This document shows, in pieces, positions 1-6,574 of a DNA stretch of 25,331 nucleotides (positions are counted from its first letter, which is position 1; every line of letters starts with the position of its first letter). The DNA is from Saprospiraceae bacterium. Its GTDB lineage: Bacteria > Bacteroidota > Bacteroidia > Chitinophagales > Saprospiraceae. Position numbers and translations under genes: made by a program. The notes under the pieces were generated by a model. That model was given only the letters and a program-made list of their open reading frames with translations, was not told where the DNA came from and did not search any database. The stretch is taken from the NCBI GenBank assembly GCA_013002625.1, contig JABDJE010000235.1, forward strand, positions 1-25,331, given 5' to 3'.

Positions 1-1
1 G

Positions 2-259
2 GGTTACTCGGCGGAGTTAACACAAGCCGCATACAGGGTTGGGGATTCATCAACCAATATCATTACGCCATTGATGCCATACTTCCCATTGGTGGTGGTC
101 TTTTGTCAGCGCTACTTTAAGAAGACAGGTATTGGAACATTGGTATCCATCATGATTCCATACTCCATTGCATTGCTGATTATTTGGACGATATTCTTGG
201 TGATCTTTTGGGTAAGTGGAATGCCGTTGGGCTTGCAGGCGAGTTATATATATGGGTAG
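2..259 (+). CDS. AbgT-family transporter, C-terminal part (5'-truncated by window edge)
   Basis: The reading frame is open from base 2 to a TAG at 257-259 and gives about 85 residues. It contains the AbgT signature region AAYRVGDSSTNIITPLMPYF followed by two hydrophobic segments (around FPLVVVFCQRYF and SIALLIIWTIFLVIFWV) and a short tail. AbgT proteins are inner-membrane carriers, first described for p-aminobenzoyl-glutamate uptake in E. coli; homologues have also been linked to sulfonamide export. The substrate cannot be told from this fragment. The family is about 500 residues long, so most of the gene lies upstream of the window. An internal ATG at 71 begins a shorter frame but is not the true start, because the conserved motif begins before it. 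Confidence 0.9.
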   Translation, partial: GYSAELTQAAYRVGDSSTNIITPLMPYFPLVVVFCQRYFKKTGIGTLVSIMIPYSIALLIIWTIFLVIFWVSGMPLGLQASYIYG

Positions 260-270
260 TGGGTTTTAAG

Positions 271-298
271 TTTCAGGTTACAAGTTTCAGGTTACAAG
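271..298. repeat. Tandem 14-bp repeat (two exact copies) in spacer after AbgT gene
   Basis: The 14-mer TTTCAGGTTACAAG occurs at 271-284 and again at 285-298. It starts the AT-rich spacer 260-545, in which I see no gene. The same spacer has, at 320-340, a degenerate resemblance (shared AAGCCCGC and ATGTGCG) to the terminator hairpin at 3838-3860. Confidence 0.8.
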
Positions 299-545
299 GA
301 GAAATTATGGATAATAAGAAAGCCCGCCCCATGTGCGCTTGCTGTTTAATTTTCCTTTCGACCGAATGCAATGAGTGGAGAAAGATTCTGGGTTAAGAAT
401 ATGTTGTTTTAAAATATAAAAGAGAAATCCTTGATGGTATTTGGCAATATATCCATTGAAACTTAGTTGTGCGTTTAATTACGAGGCAATAGAATATAAA
501 TAACTTAGTTTTATAAATGCTAGATTGATATTAAATGGTAGGAAC

Positions 546-2483
546 TTATTGATTATTCCCAAGGTAATCACTTTTATTTTCAGCTACTTTAGAAAGCTCT
601 ATAGGTTCTATTCTGTATTCTTTTGTTGATAAGACTCGTGACTTCAAATACTTTGATAATTCCTGATCTAGGCAATACACATAACATCCCTTCATTCCTC
701 TGGTCATTAATACTCTGTAGGTATTTAGGATTATTTTATTTGCAATCTCAAATGCCCTATCTGGATCTTCCTTAATCATTTTTTTAATACCTCTTATTGA
801 CTGGTCCATTTTTGATCTTGCAAGTACATTAGTTGCTATCTCACCATTTTCATACAAAAGGTCTTGGCCAATTATTACTCCTACATAATCTAATTCCAAT
901 CCCTGGCATGTATGAATACAGCCAATCTCATTTATGGAATTTTCAGCAATAATCCAGTTGCTTCCATCTTTGGTTAAGTTCCATGTCATTCCAAAATCAT
1001 ACTCTGGAATAGTAACGTCTTTTATAGAAGAATCTTTTTTGCTCAACCAATCCCAACAATAACCAGCTACCATTCTGGATTTATTATTGAATTTGTTTCT
1101 TTCCTCAATCGCTGTTCTTAATTCATTAGGATTATCAAACACCCTAAAATCATATTCTTTTGTGTCAAAGGAATCATTGGCTGTCTCTCGAATACCTAGA
1201 ATATTATCTAGCCATCCCAGATACCCATCAGAACCATTACATCTAAATTGAGATTGAAGTTTTAGAATTCTGACTGCACCATTTTCTTTTTCTGCCCATT
1301 CTCTAATCTTGCTTACTTCACCAATATCTTTGATGTGTATTTGTTGATGATCATCAACAAAAAATATTGAAAACTTTGAGGCACTTATGATCTCCAGAAC
1401 CTGATTTACGCCTAAATTTCCATAAAGACCACTCTTTAAATTTAGTCTGTGAGCTTCATCGACAATTAATGCATCAAATTGATTTTCTTCAGAATCTATA
1501 AATCCTCCAGAGCTTCGAAATAAATTATTAAATGCAGTTTTTTTTATTGTTCCAGTAAGCTTACTTGCATATACCGCTCTTGGAGCTGCATTTTTTGTCA
1601 CATATTGACTTACTAATCCTTGCTTGGTTAAATTCACTAACAGATTTATTGCTACAACACTTTTTCCTGTACCTGGACCACCTTCAACAATTAAAACTTG
1701 TTTGTTTGCTGGGCTTGCTTTTCTTGCCATTTCAATTGCTGTCTCATAAACTAACTTTTGATCATCTATCATTATAAATTCTTCATTGCCTCTTAACATT
1801 GAGGATAAAGAATCAGCGAGTTGTTTAGAAGGTTTGAGTTTGCCATTGTCTATTCGGAAGAGAATATTTGAGTCATCACCATGCCTAATATATTTCTTTA
1901 TAAATTCTCTTAGTTTAAGAGCATCTGCTTTCAAAAACAAGGGTGCTTTATCTATGTACTCTTTATAATGAACATTCGTAATTTGATCATCAAAGTTATA
2001 ATTATGTAGGTATGCGCATGGTTGAAGAAATATGTTTTCTTCTTGAACGGTTTCATTGAATCCATTAATTAATTGTACATAAGACCAAGCTTGATATGAA
2101 GGATGTGAAGTTTCCACGAGAGCGCCTTGCATCCATGTTGAAACAATTGCATCCTTTGAGTTTAGTTTTGCTTCCTGCCATTGTTTTAGTTCAATTACAA
2201 CAACTGTTTCATTATTGCCAGCATCTTTTCCTGAGATCAGGAAATCAACTCTTTTGGAGGTTAGAGGTATTTGGTATTCAATTGCAATTTTAGAGTCCTC
2301 AGGAATTTCAGGATCTATCATAATATTATTCATGTACATCATTGAATTTCTCCAAGATGAAATCTCTGAAGATGATGTCTTTCTACCTAGTGACTCTTGA
2401 AAAGCCTTATATATTTTCTCTTCAATTATATTATTTAATACATCCTTAGTGAAGTCATTCTTTGATCCTTGATAAACAATCAT
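546..2483 (-). CDS. RecB-like nuclease fused to DUF2075 (SF1, Schlafen-group-3-like) helicase
   Basis: This is a 645-residue protein with two parts. The N-terminal part looks like a PD-(D/E)xK nuclease: D80 in RVDFLI, then E98-L-K100, then a Q131xxxY135 motif as in RecB-family nucleases. The C-terminal part is an SF1-type ATPase of the DUF2075 group: Walker A GGPGTGKS at 268-275, Walker B DALIVDEAHR at 337-346, VDDHQQ at 376-381, SQFRC at 411-415, a motif-V-like CIHTCQGLELDYVG stretch and a motif-VI-like NTYRVLMTRG near residue 600. All key residues appear intact, so an active DNA or RNA translocase/nuclease is likely. The start at 2483 lies two bases after the stop of the MazG-like gene, so the two are probably co-transcribed. 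Base composition is clearly more AT-rich than hpt, polA or dnaB, suggesting horizontal origin. A role in phage defence is inference; the nuclease reading rests on motifs only. Confidence 0.85.
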   Translation of the reverse strand: MIVYQGSKNDFTKDVLNNIIEEKIYKAFQESLGRKTSSSEISSWRNSMMYMNNIMIDPEIPEDSKIAIEYQIPLTSKRVDFLISGKDAGNNETVVVIELKQWQEAKLNSKDAIVSTWMQGALVETSHPSYQAWSYVQLINGFNETVQEENIFLQPCAYLHNYNFDDQITNVHYKEYIDKAPLFLKADALKLREFIKKYIRHGDDSNILFRIDNGKLKPSKQLADSLSSMLRGNEEFIMIDDQKLVYETAIEMARKASPANKQVLIVEGGPGTGKSVVAINLLVNLTKQGLVSQYVTKNAAPRAVYASKLTGTIKKTAFNNLFRSSGGFIDSEENQFDALIVDEAHRLNLKSGLYGNLGVNQVLEIISASKFSIFFVDDHQQIHIKDIGEVSKIREWAEKENGAVRILKLQSQFRCNGSDGYLGWLDNILGIRETANDSFDTKEYDFRVFDNPNELRTAIEERNKFNNKSRMVAGYCWDWLSKKDSSIKDVTIPEYDFGMTWNLTKDGSNWIIAENSINEIGCIHTCQGLELDYVGVIIGQDLLYENGEIATNVLARSKMDQSIRGIKKMIKEDPDRAFEIANKIILNTYRVLMTRGMKGCYVYCLDQELSKYLKSRVLSTKEYRIEPIELSKVAENKSDYLGNNQ

Positions 2484-2485
2484 TC

Positions 2486-2824
2486 CTACAATTTATTGTA
2501 TTTAGTAGAGACCCCTTTTGATTTTTCAACAGGATATTTTACTGCATTCTTCTCCATTTTTTCCAATATGATTTCTTGAACATCAAATCCATGTTTATGT
2601 GCAAGTAAAAATGCAAACGTGAATATATCTGCTAATTCTTCTTTAATATTTTCTTTGTCTACTAATTCGGATTCTTCAATATTCTTCCAAAGGAATAATT
2701 CATTAAGTTCAGCTGCTTCTATAGAAATGGCGGCTGCAAGGTTTTTAGAGTCATGGAATTGTTCCCAGTCTCTTTTATCTCGGAACTCTAATATTCTATT
2801 AATTATATTGTTTAGGTCTGACAT
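2486..2824 (-). CDS. MazG-like / DCTPP1-like nucleotide pyrophosphohydrolase
   Basis: This 112-residue all-alpha protein hydrolyses a (deoxy)nucleoside triphosphate to the monophosphate plus PPi, by family analogy dCTP or modified dCTP. The evidence is the RDWEQFHDSKNLA segment (18-30), the metal-binding pairs E36xxE39 and E63xxD66, and the C-terminal KNAVKYPVEKSKG segment (92-104), all typical of the DCTPP1/RS21-C6 branch of the MazG superfamily. It is full length for that branch. The ATG at 2824 is the first in the operon, and the downstream nuclease-helicase starts two bases after its TAA. Pairing of a nucleotide-pool enzyme with a nuclease-helicase suggests either nucleotide depletion or clean-up of modified nucleotides during phage attack; that is inference. 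Confidence 0.88.
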   Translation of the reverse strand: MSDLNNIINRILEFRDKRDWEQFHDSKNLAAAISIEAAELNELFLWKNIEESELVDKENIKEELADIFTFAFLLAHKHGFDVQEIILEKMEKNAVKYPVEKSKGVSTKYNKL

Positions 2825-3139
2825 ACTCGCAAATTAATATAGGATAATGAGCATTAAAAATTTTATGTAACGATCCTTATTGAATTAACCATTTTGACTG
2901 ACACTAGCCGGTAAAAATAATTAGATGGAATTTTAAGATACTTTACCCCCTGAAGGACTTCATTTTCATTCAGCCTTTAGAGTGGGCACAAAGTTCAAAT
3001 GTTCATTTCAAATTGAATGATTGCAACACATTAGTCTACCCAATATCGATTTCCTTAATATTTTGATCGAAAAATATAACATGTTGTCTTTAGCATCATT
3101 AGATTATATACGGTTTTTATATTTCACAATTTAAAACTT
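2825..3139. other. Divergent spacer between MazG-like gene and 4-TM gene
   Basis: This 315-bp AT-rich spacer must carry the promoters of two divergent units. I found no convincing TAnnTTTG element in either direction. It contains one copy of a 45-bp repeat (see 2945-2989) that recurs on the other side of the 4-TM gene. No open frame of note. Confidence 0.5.
2945..2989. repeat. 45-bp direct repeat, left copy
   Basis: Bases 2945-2977 are identical to 3729-3761. The following 12 bases (2978-2989 versus 3762-3773) differ at only a few positions. In this copy the terminal inverted repeat seen in the right copy (CCCTGAAGG / CCTTCAGGG) has decayed on its right arm. The two copies bracket the 4-TM gene. 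Confidence 0.85.
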
Positions 3140-3607
3140 ATGCAACCAACAACAAATCAGAACGATTCAGCTAATGTACCAACCCTAACAGAGTACGATA
3201 AGGAATATCATAATTGGAGTAGGCATTATGACTCTGTTGTTTGGAATATATATAGCATTACAGCAACAGTGATGTTAGCTCTAGCTGCTTATGCAATAGC
3301 TAATTTTCATTTTTTATTACCAATATTTGGAGTTTTAGCCAGCGTAGTTTCATTTTTTTTCGTTGCAAGTTTTCGCAACTTTCAAAGGAATTTACCTATC
3401 CATAATATTCGAACTAGCTTTGTTGCTAGTCAATGGAGCGTAATAACAAGCCTTTACATCACTTGCATTTTACTATGGACAGGATTATTTCATTTTAAAA
3501 CAGAAAGTGAAATTTGGATCCATGTAATGGCTGGTATAATTGCGCTACTATTATGTATAATTATTCGCTGTATTGGTGTTATAGCGAACTCAAAAACCAA
3601 GCAATAA
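3140..3607 (+). CDS. Unknown protein with four predicted transmembrane helices
   Basis: I do not recognise this 155-residue protein. It has a polar N-terminus of about 33 residues, then four hydrophobic segments at roughly 34-56, 58-78, 98-118 and 126-148. The first is preceded by SRHYDSVVWNIYS and a basic FRNFQRNLPIHNIR loop lies between helices 2 and 3, which suggests cytoplasmic faces there. It has no signal peptide and no catalytic motif that I can see. The gene is AT-rich like the preceding operon, is divergent from it, and sits alone between two copies of a 45-bp repeat. Small multi-TM proteins in such places can be membrane effectors of defence systems (the SLATT type is one example), but I cannot assign it to a family. 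The ATG at 3140 is the only reasonable start. Confidence 0.7.
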   Translation: MQPTTNQNDSANVPTLTEYDKEYHNWSRHYDSVVWNIYSITATVMLALAAYAIANFHFLLPIFGVLASVVSFFFVASFRNFQRNLPIHNIRTSFVASQWSVITSLYITCILLWTGLFHFKTESEIWIHVMAGIIALLLCIIIRCIGVIANSKTKQ

Positions 3608-3650
3608 TAATTGCATGAAGGCAGATATATCCATTGTTAATAAAGCCTAT

Positions 3651-3732
3651 GGATAAACTTCTCGTCCTAAATAGTATAAATTAAAAAAGCCCAACTCTGT
3701 CAAAAGACAAAGTCGGACTTTTATGTTGACCC
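3651..3732. repeat. 82-bp exact direct repeat, left copy
   Basis: Bases 3651-3732 and 3907-3988 are identical over 82 bp (offset 256). The unit holds a complete terminator hairpin plus the last six bases of the tRNA-Gln acceptor stem (TGACCC on the plus strand). In this copy there is no tRNA next to it. Confidence 0.92.
3683..3718 (-). terminator. Duplicated tRNA-Gln terminator (orphan copy)
   Basis: The arms GCCCAACTCTGTC (3689-3701) and GACAAAGTCGGAC (3706-3718) enclose an AAAA loop. Read on the minus strand all 13 positions pair, with three G-U wobbles, and a six-T tail follows. On the plus strand the same positions are mismatches, which fixes the orientation. It is part of the 82-bp repeat. 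Confidence 0.75.
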
Positions 3733-3773
3733 CCTGAAGGACTTCATTTTCATTCAGCCTTCAGGGCGGGCAC
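3729..3773. repeat. 45-bp direct repeat, right copy (hairpin-forming)
   Basis: This is the partner of 2945-2989. Here the ends form a perfect 9-bp inverted repeat, CCCTGAAGG at 3731-3739 and CCTTCAGGG at 3757-3765, enclosing a 17-nt loop. It abuts the 82-bp repeat directly. Confidence 0.85.
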
Positions 3774-3788
3774 TAGGACTTCCCAATG
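3771..3788 (-). pseudogene. tRNA-Gln 3'-end fragment
   Basis: CACTAGGACTTCCCAATG at 3771-3788 matches 3872-3889 at 17 of 18 positions. Its first ten bases equal the T-arm part of the intact tRNA-Gln gene (3988-3997). It is too short to be a gene and is best read as a scar of duplication or integration. Confidence 0.5.
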
Positions 3789-3832
3789 TTTTCTTTGGAC
3801 TTTGTTATTTGTTAGTACCTAGGAATACTAAC

Positions 3833-3859
3833 AAAAAAAGCCCGCACAATGTGCGAGCT
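3833..3859 (-). terminator. Second, different terminator hairpin in the tRNA-Gln tail region
   Basis: The arms AGCCCGCAC (3839-3847) and GTGCGAGCT (3851-3859) enclose AAT. Read on the minus strand every position pairs (one U-G), and a seven-T tail lies at 3839-3833. The plus strand also has a T-run at 3859-3864, but there one pair is an A-C mismatch. It directly follows, in minus-strand sense, a truncated tRNA-Gln 3' end. Confidence 0.7.
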
Positions 3860-3863
3860 TTTT

Positions 3864-3881
3864 TGTTGACCCACTAGGACT
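3864..3881 (-). pseudogene. tRNA-Gln 3'-end fragment
   Basis: TGTTGACCCACTAGGACT at 3864-3881 is identical to 3980-3997, which runs from just outside the intact tRNA-Gln gene through the acceptor and T-arm 3' strand. Similarity ends there; the rest of a tRNA is absent. It has its own terminator immediately downstream in the minus sense. Confidence 0.65.
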
Positions 3882-3906
3882 TCCCGATGCTCATTTCATT
3901 CGATCG

Positions 3907-3988
3907 GGATAAACTTCTCGTCCTAAATAGTATAAATTAAAAAAGCCCAACTCTGTCAAAAGACAAAGTCGGACTTTTATGTTGACCC
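3907..3988. repeat. 82-bp exact direct repeat, right copy
   Basis: This is identical to 3651-3732. Its right end lies inside the acceptor stem of the intact tRNA-Gln gene, so the repeated unit is the native terminator region of that tRNA plus its last bases. Confidence 0.92.
3939..3974 (-). terminator. Terminator of tRNA-Gln
   Basis: This is the same hairpin as the orphan copy: arms 3945-3957 and 3962-3974, AAAA loop, six-T tail on the minus strand. It lies eight bases beyond the tRNA 3' end and is fully paired only when read in the tRNA's direction. Confidence 0.85.
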
Positions 3989-4053
3989 ACTAGGACTCGA
4001 ACCTAGAATGACGATACCAAAAACCGTAGTGTTGCCAATTACACCATGGGTCA
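3982..4053 (-). tRNA. tRNA-Gln (anticodon TTG)
   Basis: On the minus strand the gene begins TGACCCA and ends TGGGTCA plus discriminator A; the acceptor stem pairs perfectly. The anticodon stem ACGGT/ATCGT (one G-T) encloses loop TTTTGGT, giving anticodon TTG, which reads CAA. The T-arm CTAGG-TTCGAGT-CCTAG is canonical. CCA is not encoded. Its 3' side is the source of several partial copies between 3651 and 3988, marking a duplication or integration hotspot. Confidence 0.95.
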
Positions 4054-4119
4054 ATAGGAATTGCAAAAGTATAATAATTCTTATTTAATTAAAATAGGGG
4101 AAGAGAAATATATTTATTC

Positions 4120-4340
4120 TTTTTCTCTTACTTTCTTACCATTGCCGTAAGAAAGTAACAAAGAAGGTCTAGCCTTATCCTAAGGTCTTTATGCTTAGCT
4201 ATTTAGCTTCAGCTCAATGATATCTGTTTGTGCACTGCTGCGCAGCTCAAACCACTACGATATCATTTCGCTCTCCGCCTGACAAAGTCTTGTTCGGCGA
4301 ACAGGCCAGACTTGGGGATAAGTCGATTTTTTAAATCGTT
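4120..4340. other. Hairpin-rich spacer between tRNA-Gln and hpt
   Basis: I see no credible gene in 4073-4410, but many perfect dyads. TTACTTTCTTAC / GTAAGAAAGTAA lie at 4128-4139 / 4147-4158. AATGATATC / GATATCATT lie at 4216-4224 / 4259-4267, enclosing GTTTG / CAAAC and the palindrome GCTGCGCAGC. AAGTCT / AGACTT lie at 4285-4290 / 4308-4313, enclosing TGTTCG-g-CGAACA. CGATTT / AAATCG lie at 4324-4329 / 4333-4338. None has the GC-stem-plus-T-tail form of a standard terminator for hpt. A relic of a structured repeat element or a non-coding RNA are both possible. Confidence 0.6.
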
Positions 4341-4410
4341 CAAAATAGAAGTGCTCCCTGTCTGCCAGAATTATTCTCAAAGCAGGCGTAACAAAAGTGT
4401 CAAAGAAAAA

Positions 4411-4953
4411 TCAAACCTTTAATTTATAAATATCCCTCAACTGCCGACCCAATCCATTTAAATCCAAGCCATATCCAATTACAAACTCTGGTGGAATATC
4501 CACGCCTACATAATCCAAAGGCACAATATCATTATGCTCATCTGGTTTGCTCAATAATGTACAGATTCTGATACTGGCCGGTTCCCTGAGCTGAAGTTGC
4601 TCAAGAAAACTTTCTATGGTGAGTCCTGTGTCAACAATATCCTCTACAATGATAATATGCTTGCCCCGCAAATCTGTCTGGACATCCAACACAAAATCCA
4701 CAACACCCGTGCTGCTCATATCCTTATATGAGGTGAGTTTGACGAACTGAACATGGTGATCAAATTCAAGCTGTCTGATCAAATCAGCCATAAAGATGAA
4801 TGATCCATCAAGAATTGAAATCAGTACTACTTCTTCTTCCACCCTGCCATAATCACGGTTGATTTCTGAAGCGAGACGCATCACCAGATTTTGTATCTCC
4901 CAGTTGGGGATATACATTTCAAACGTTTTATCGAAATAGTTCACTTCAGACAT
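4411..4953 (-). CDS. hpt: Hypoxanthine phosphoribosyltransferase
   Basis: This purine-salvage enzyme (180 aa) makes IMP or GMP from hypoxanthine or guanine and PRPP in the cytosol. Visible motifs are the ILDGSFIF strand and loop (47-54), the flexible active-site loop SYKDMSSTG (75-83), the PRPP-binding loop VEDIVDTG (103-110) and the base- and metal-binding region PPEFVIGYGLD (154-164). Length is normal for the family. The ATG at 4953 overlaps the stop of the upstream peptidase gene by one base (TAATG), which points to translational coupling. No clear terminator follows it. Confidence 0.97.
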   Translation of the reverse strand: MSEVNYFDKTFEMYIPNWEIQNLVMRLASEINRDYGRVEEEVVLISILDGSFIFMADLIRQLEFDHHVQFVKLTSYKDMSSTGVVDFVLDVQTDLRGKHIIIVEDIVDTGLTIESFLEQLQLREPASIRICTLLSKPDEHNDIVPLDYVGVDIPPEFVIGYGLDLNGLGRQLRDIYKLKV

Positions 4954-6317
4954 TATAAACCGAATTGGTCAATTAAATATACCAAACTTGTCATAGCCGC
5001 CGCCCCTAATTTTAATTCGCGCACATTTACATTGGCGAATACATCTGCTTCTGTATGGTGAAAGTCAAAGTATCGTTGAGAATCCGGACGCAATCCTATC
5101 AAAAGGCCTTTCTGAGATTTGAGGGGACCGATATCGGCACCCCCGCCACCCGCTTTCAAAAACAAATCATAGGGATCCAAAAATTTGTCAAAGCTTTGCA
5201 AGTTCGCTAAATACGGTTTAAATACTTCCGCATCTGCACTGCACGCAAATCCTCTTGGTGTAAATCCCCCAGCATCGGATTCAATAGCCGCCAAATGAAA
5301 TTCTCCAGCAGCGTTGGAAGCCTCTGCGTAAGCCAGGCCACCCCCTAATCCATTTTCCTCATTCATGAACATCACACATCTTATGGTGCGCTTAGGCTTG
5401 TACCCCAAAGCATTTAAGGTATGGATGACCTGTATGGAATGTACACAGCCGGCGCCATCGTCGTGCGCACCGCCGCCCACATCCCAACTGTCCAAATGTC
5501 CACCCACGAGAATGATTTCATCAGGATGGGTGCTGCCCCGTATTTCTGCGATGACATTATAAGACTGCACGGGTTCCAGCATTTGAGCATAATTTTCAAT
5601 ATAGGCTTCTACAGTATGCGAATTGAGAAGGGTACTTAACCTGTCTGCATCATTGGTGCTGATGGCTATCGAAGGGATAGGTTCAGAATCACCATACAAT
5701 TGCACACCTGTATGTGGGAAATCATCCTTATTGGTGGTCATGGACCGCACCAATACAGCTGCAGCGCCGTACTTTGAAGCACGCGCTGCCCCGTATACCC
5801 GCTGGTCCACAGCTTCCCCGTATGCATGAAATGTCCGCACTTTAGTTGGGTCCATCGCCCTGTTAAAAAAGACGATCTTGCCTTTCAGTTCAGCCTCACC
5901 GAGTAATTCCAAGGTATCCAATCCATTAACTTCAATGACTTGACCAGTGACACCGCCTTCTCCTGTACCTTCACTGTTGCCCAATGCCAATGCATTGAGT
6001 TCGATTTGCTGACCATCGTATTGTATGCGAACGATTTCCTTTTGTGGGCCTCGATCCCAAAGTGGTACTTCGCAGGGTTGTAACCAGGCAGTGTCAACAA
6101 TGTCAATTGATTTTAAAACCTTCTGCGTGTAATGAACCGCTTCCAAAGAGGCTTCTGATCCGGCTAATCTTCCCCCAATAGTATCCGATAAATACTGTAA
6201 CCATGTATCACATTCACCCTCTCCGAGGCTGTGATCATAGATACTTTTAATAAAAAAGGCGTGCTCTGCATCTTGTTGAGACACTAAGCTGAGGGCCGAA
6301 ATATTGAATATTATCAA
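4953..6317 (-). CDS. M28-family zinc aminopeptidase/carboxypeptidase with inserted PA domain, exported
   Basis: This exopeptidase has a co-catalytic two-zinc centre. Numbered from the TTG at 6317, the ligands and catalytic residues are H274 and D276 (GGHLDSWD), D286 (AHDDGAG), E320-E321 (MNEENG), D348 (ESDAGG) and H421 (FHHTEAD). A protease-associated (PA) domain lies at about 120-240, containing the GAAAVLVRS segment. The arrangement resembles bacterial relatives of carboxypeptidase Q. The frame is open upstream to 6365 and has no ATG in any usable position. The TTG would cut a hydrophobic signal sequence in half; starting near the two ATC codons at 6348-6353 would give a normal signal peptide (K-H then a hydrophobic core ending SALSLVSQQ). 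The true start is therefore unsure. It is the first gene of an operon with hpt. Confidence 0.92.
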   Translation of the reverse strand: MIIFNISALSLVSQQDAEHAFFIKSIYDHSLGEGECDTWLQYLSDTIGGRLAGSEASLEAVHYTQKVLKSIDIVDTAWLQPCEVPLWDRGPQKEIVRIQYDGQQIELNALALGNSEGTGEGGVTGQVIEVNGLDTLELLGEAELKGKIVFFNRAMDPTKVRTFHAYGEAVDQRVYGAARASKYGAAAVLVRSMTTNKDDFPHTGVQLYGDSEPIPSIAISTNDADRLSTLLNSHTVEAYIENYAQMLEPVQSYNVIAEIRGSTHPDEIILVGGHLDSWDVGGGAHDDGAGCVHSIQVIHTLNALGYKPKRTIRCVMFMNEENGLGGGLAYAEASNAAGEFHLAAIESDAGGFTPRGFACSADAEVFKPYLANLQSFDKFLDPYDLFLKAGGGGADIGPLKSQKGLLIGLRPDSQRYFDFHHTEADVFANVNVRELKLGAAAMTSLVYLIDQFGL

Positions 6318-6421
6318 AAAAAAGCTGGTAAATATTAAAGAATGTTTGATGATTTCGAATTTTTAAAGTTTCAGGAAATAATTTTCATACACATGACAAA
6401 AAAAAATATAATTTTCCCTTA

Positions 6422-6442
6422 GGAATTATTCTAAATAATTCC
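6422..6442. promoter_or_regulatory. Perfect 9-bp dyad, possible operator
   Basis: GGAATTATT at 6422-6430 and AATAATTCC at 6434-6442 are perfect inverted repeats separated by CTA. The site lies in the divergent spacer between the M28 gene and the sigma-factor gene. It could bind a dimeric regulator; no regulator gene is obvious beside it apart from the sigma factor. Confidence 0.45.
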
Positions 6443-6466
6443 GTTTGGTTTCATTTGGTTAGGGTT

Positions 6467-6490
6467 GAGGTAGTGCAAATGCATTACCTC
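6467..6490. promoter_or_regulatory. Second dyad in the same divergent spacer
   Basis: GAGGTA and TACCTC flank a TGCA-aa-TGCA core, giving a 24-bp near-perfect palindrome at 6467-6490 with one mismatched pair. A T-rich stretch follows on the plus strand, so a terminator reading is possible, but no plus-strand gene precedes it. An operator or leader hairpin is more likely. Confidence 0.4.
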
Positions 6491-6574
6491 ATTTTTTATT
6501 TAAACCCACACAAAATGTTACTTTCATCCAAAATAACGTCTTAAAATTATATCCCAACAAATTATTAATACATT

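Noticed and set aside
184..396. 70-aa plus-strand open frame across the end of the AbgT gene
   Set aside because: It overlaps the conserved AbgT C-terminus in another frame and then runs through the tandem repeat and terminator-like remnant; no protein-like features.
3651..3988. Additional complete tRNA genes
   Set aside because: Only 6-15 bases of tRNA-Gln 3' sequence are present in each fragment; D-arm and anticodon arm are missing.
4128..4158. 12-bp hairpin as terminator of hpt or tRNA-Gln
   Set aside because: It lies about 250 bases beyond the hpt stop and upstream of the tRNA, is AT-rich, and has no T-tail on either strand.
4228..4422. 64-aa plus-strand open frame in the tRNA-hpt spacer
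   Set aside because: It lies entirely in the dyad-rich spacer and runs antisense into the end of hpt; composition follows the hairpins, not a protein.
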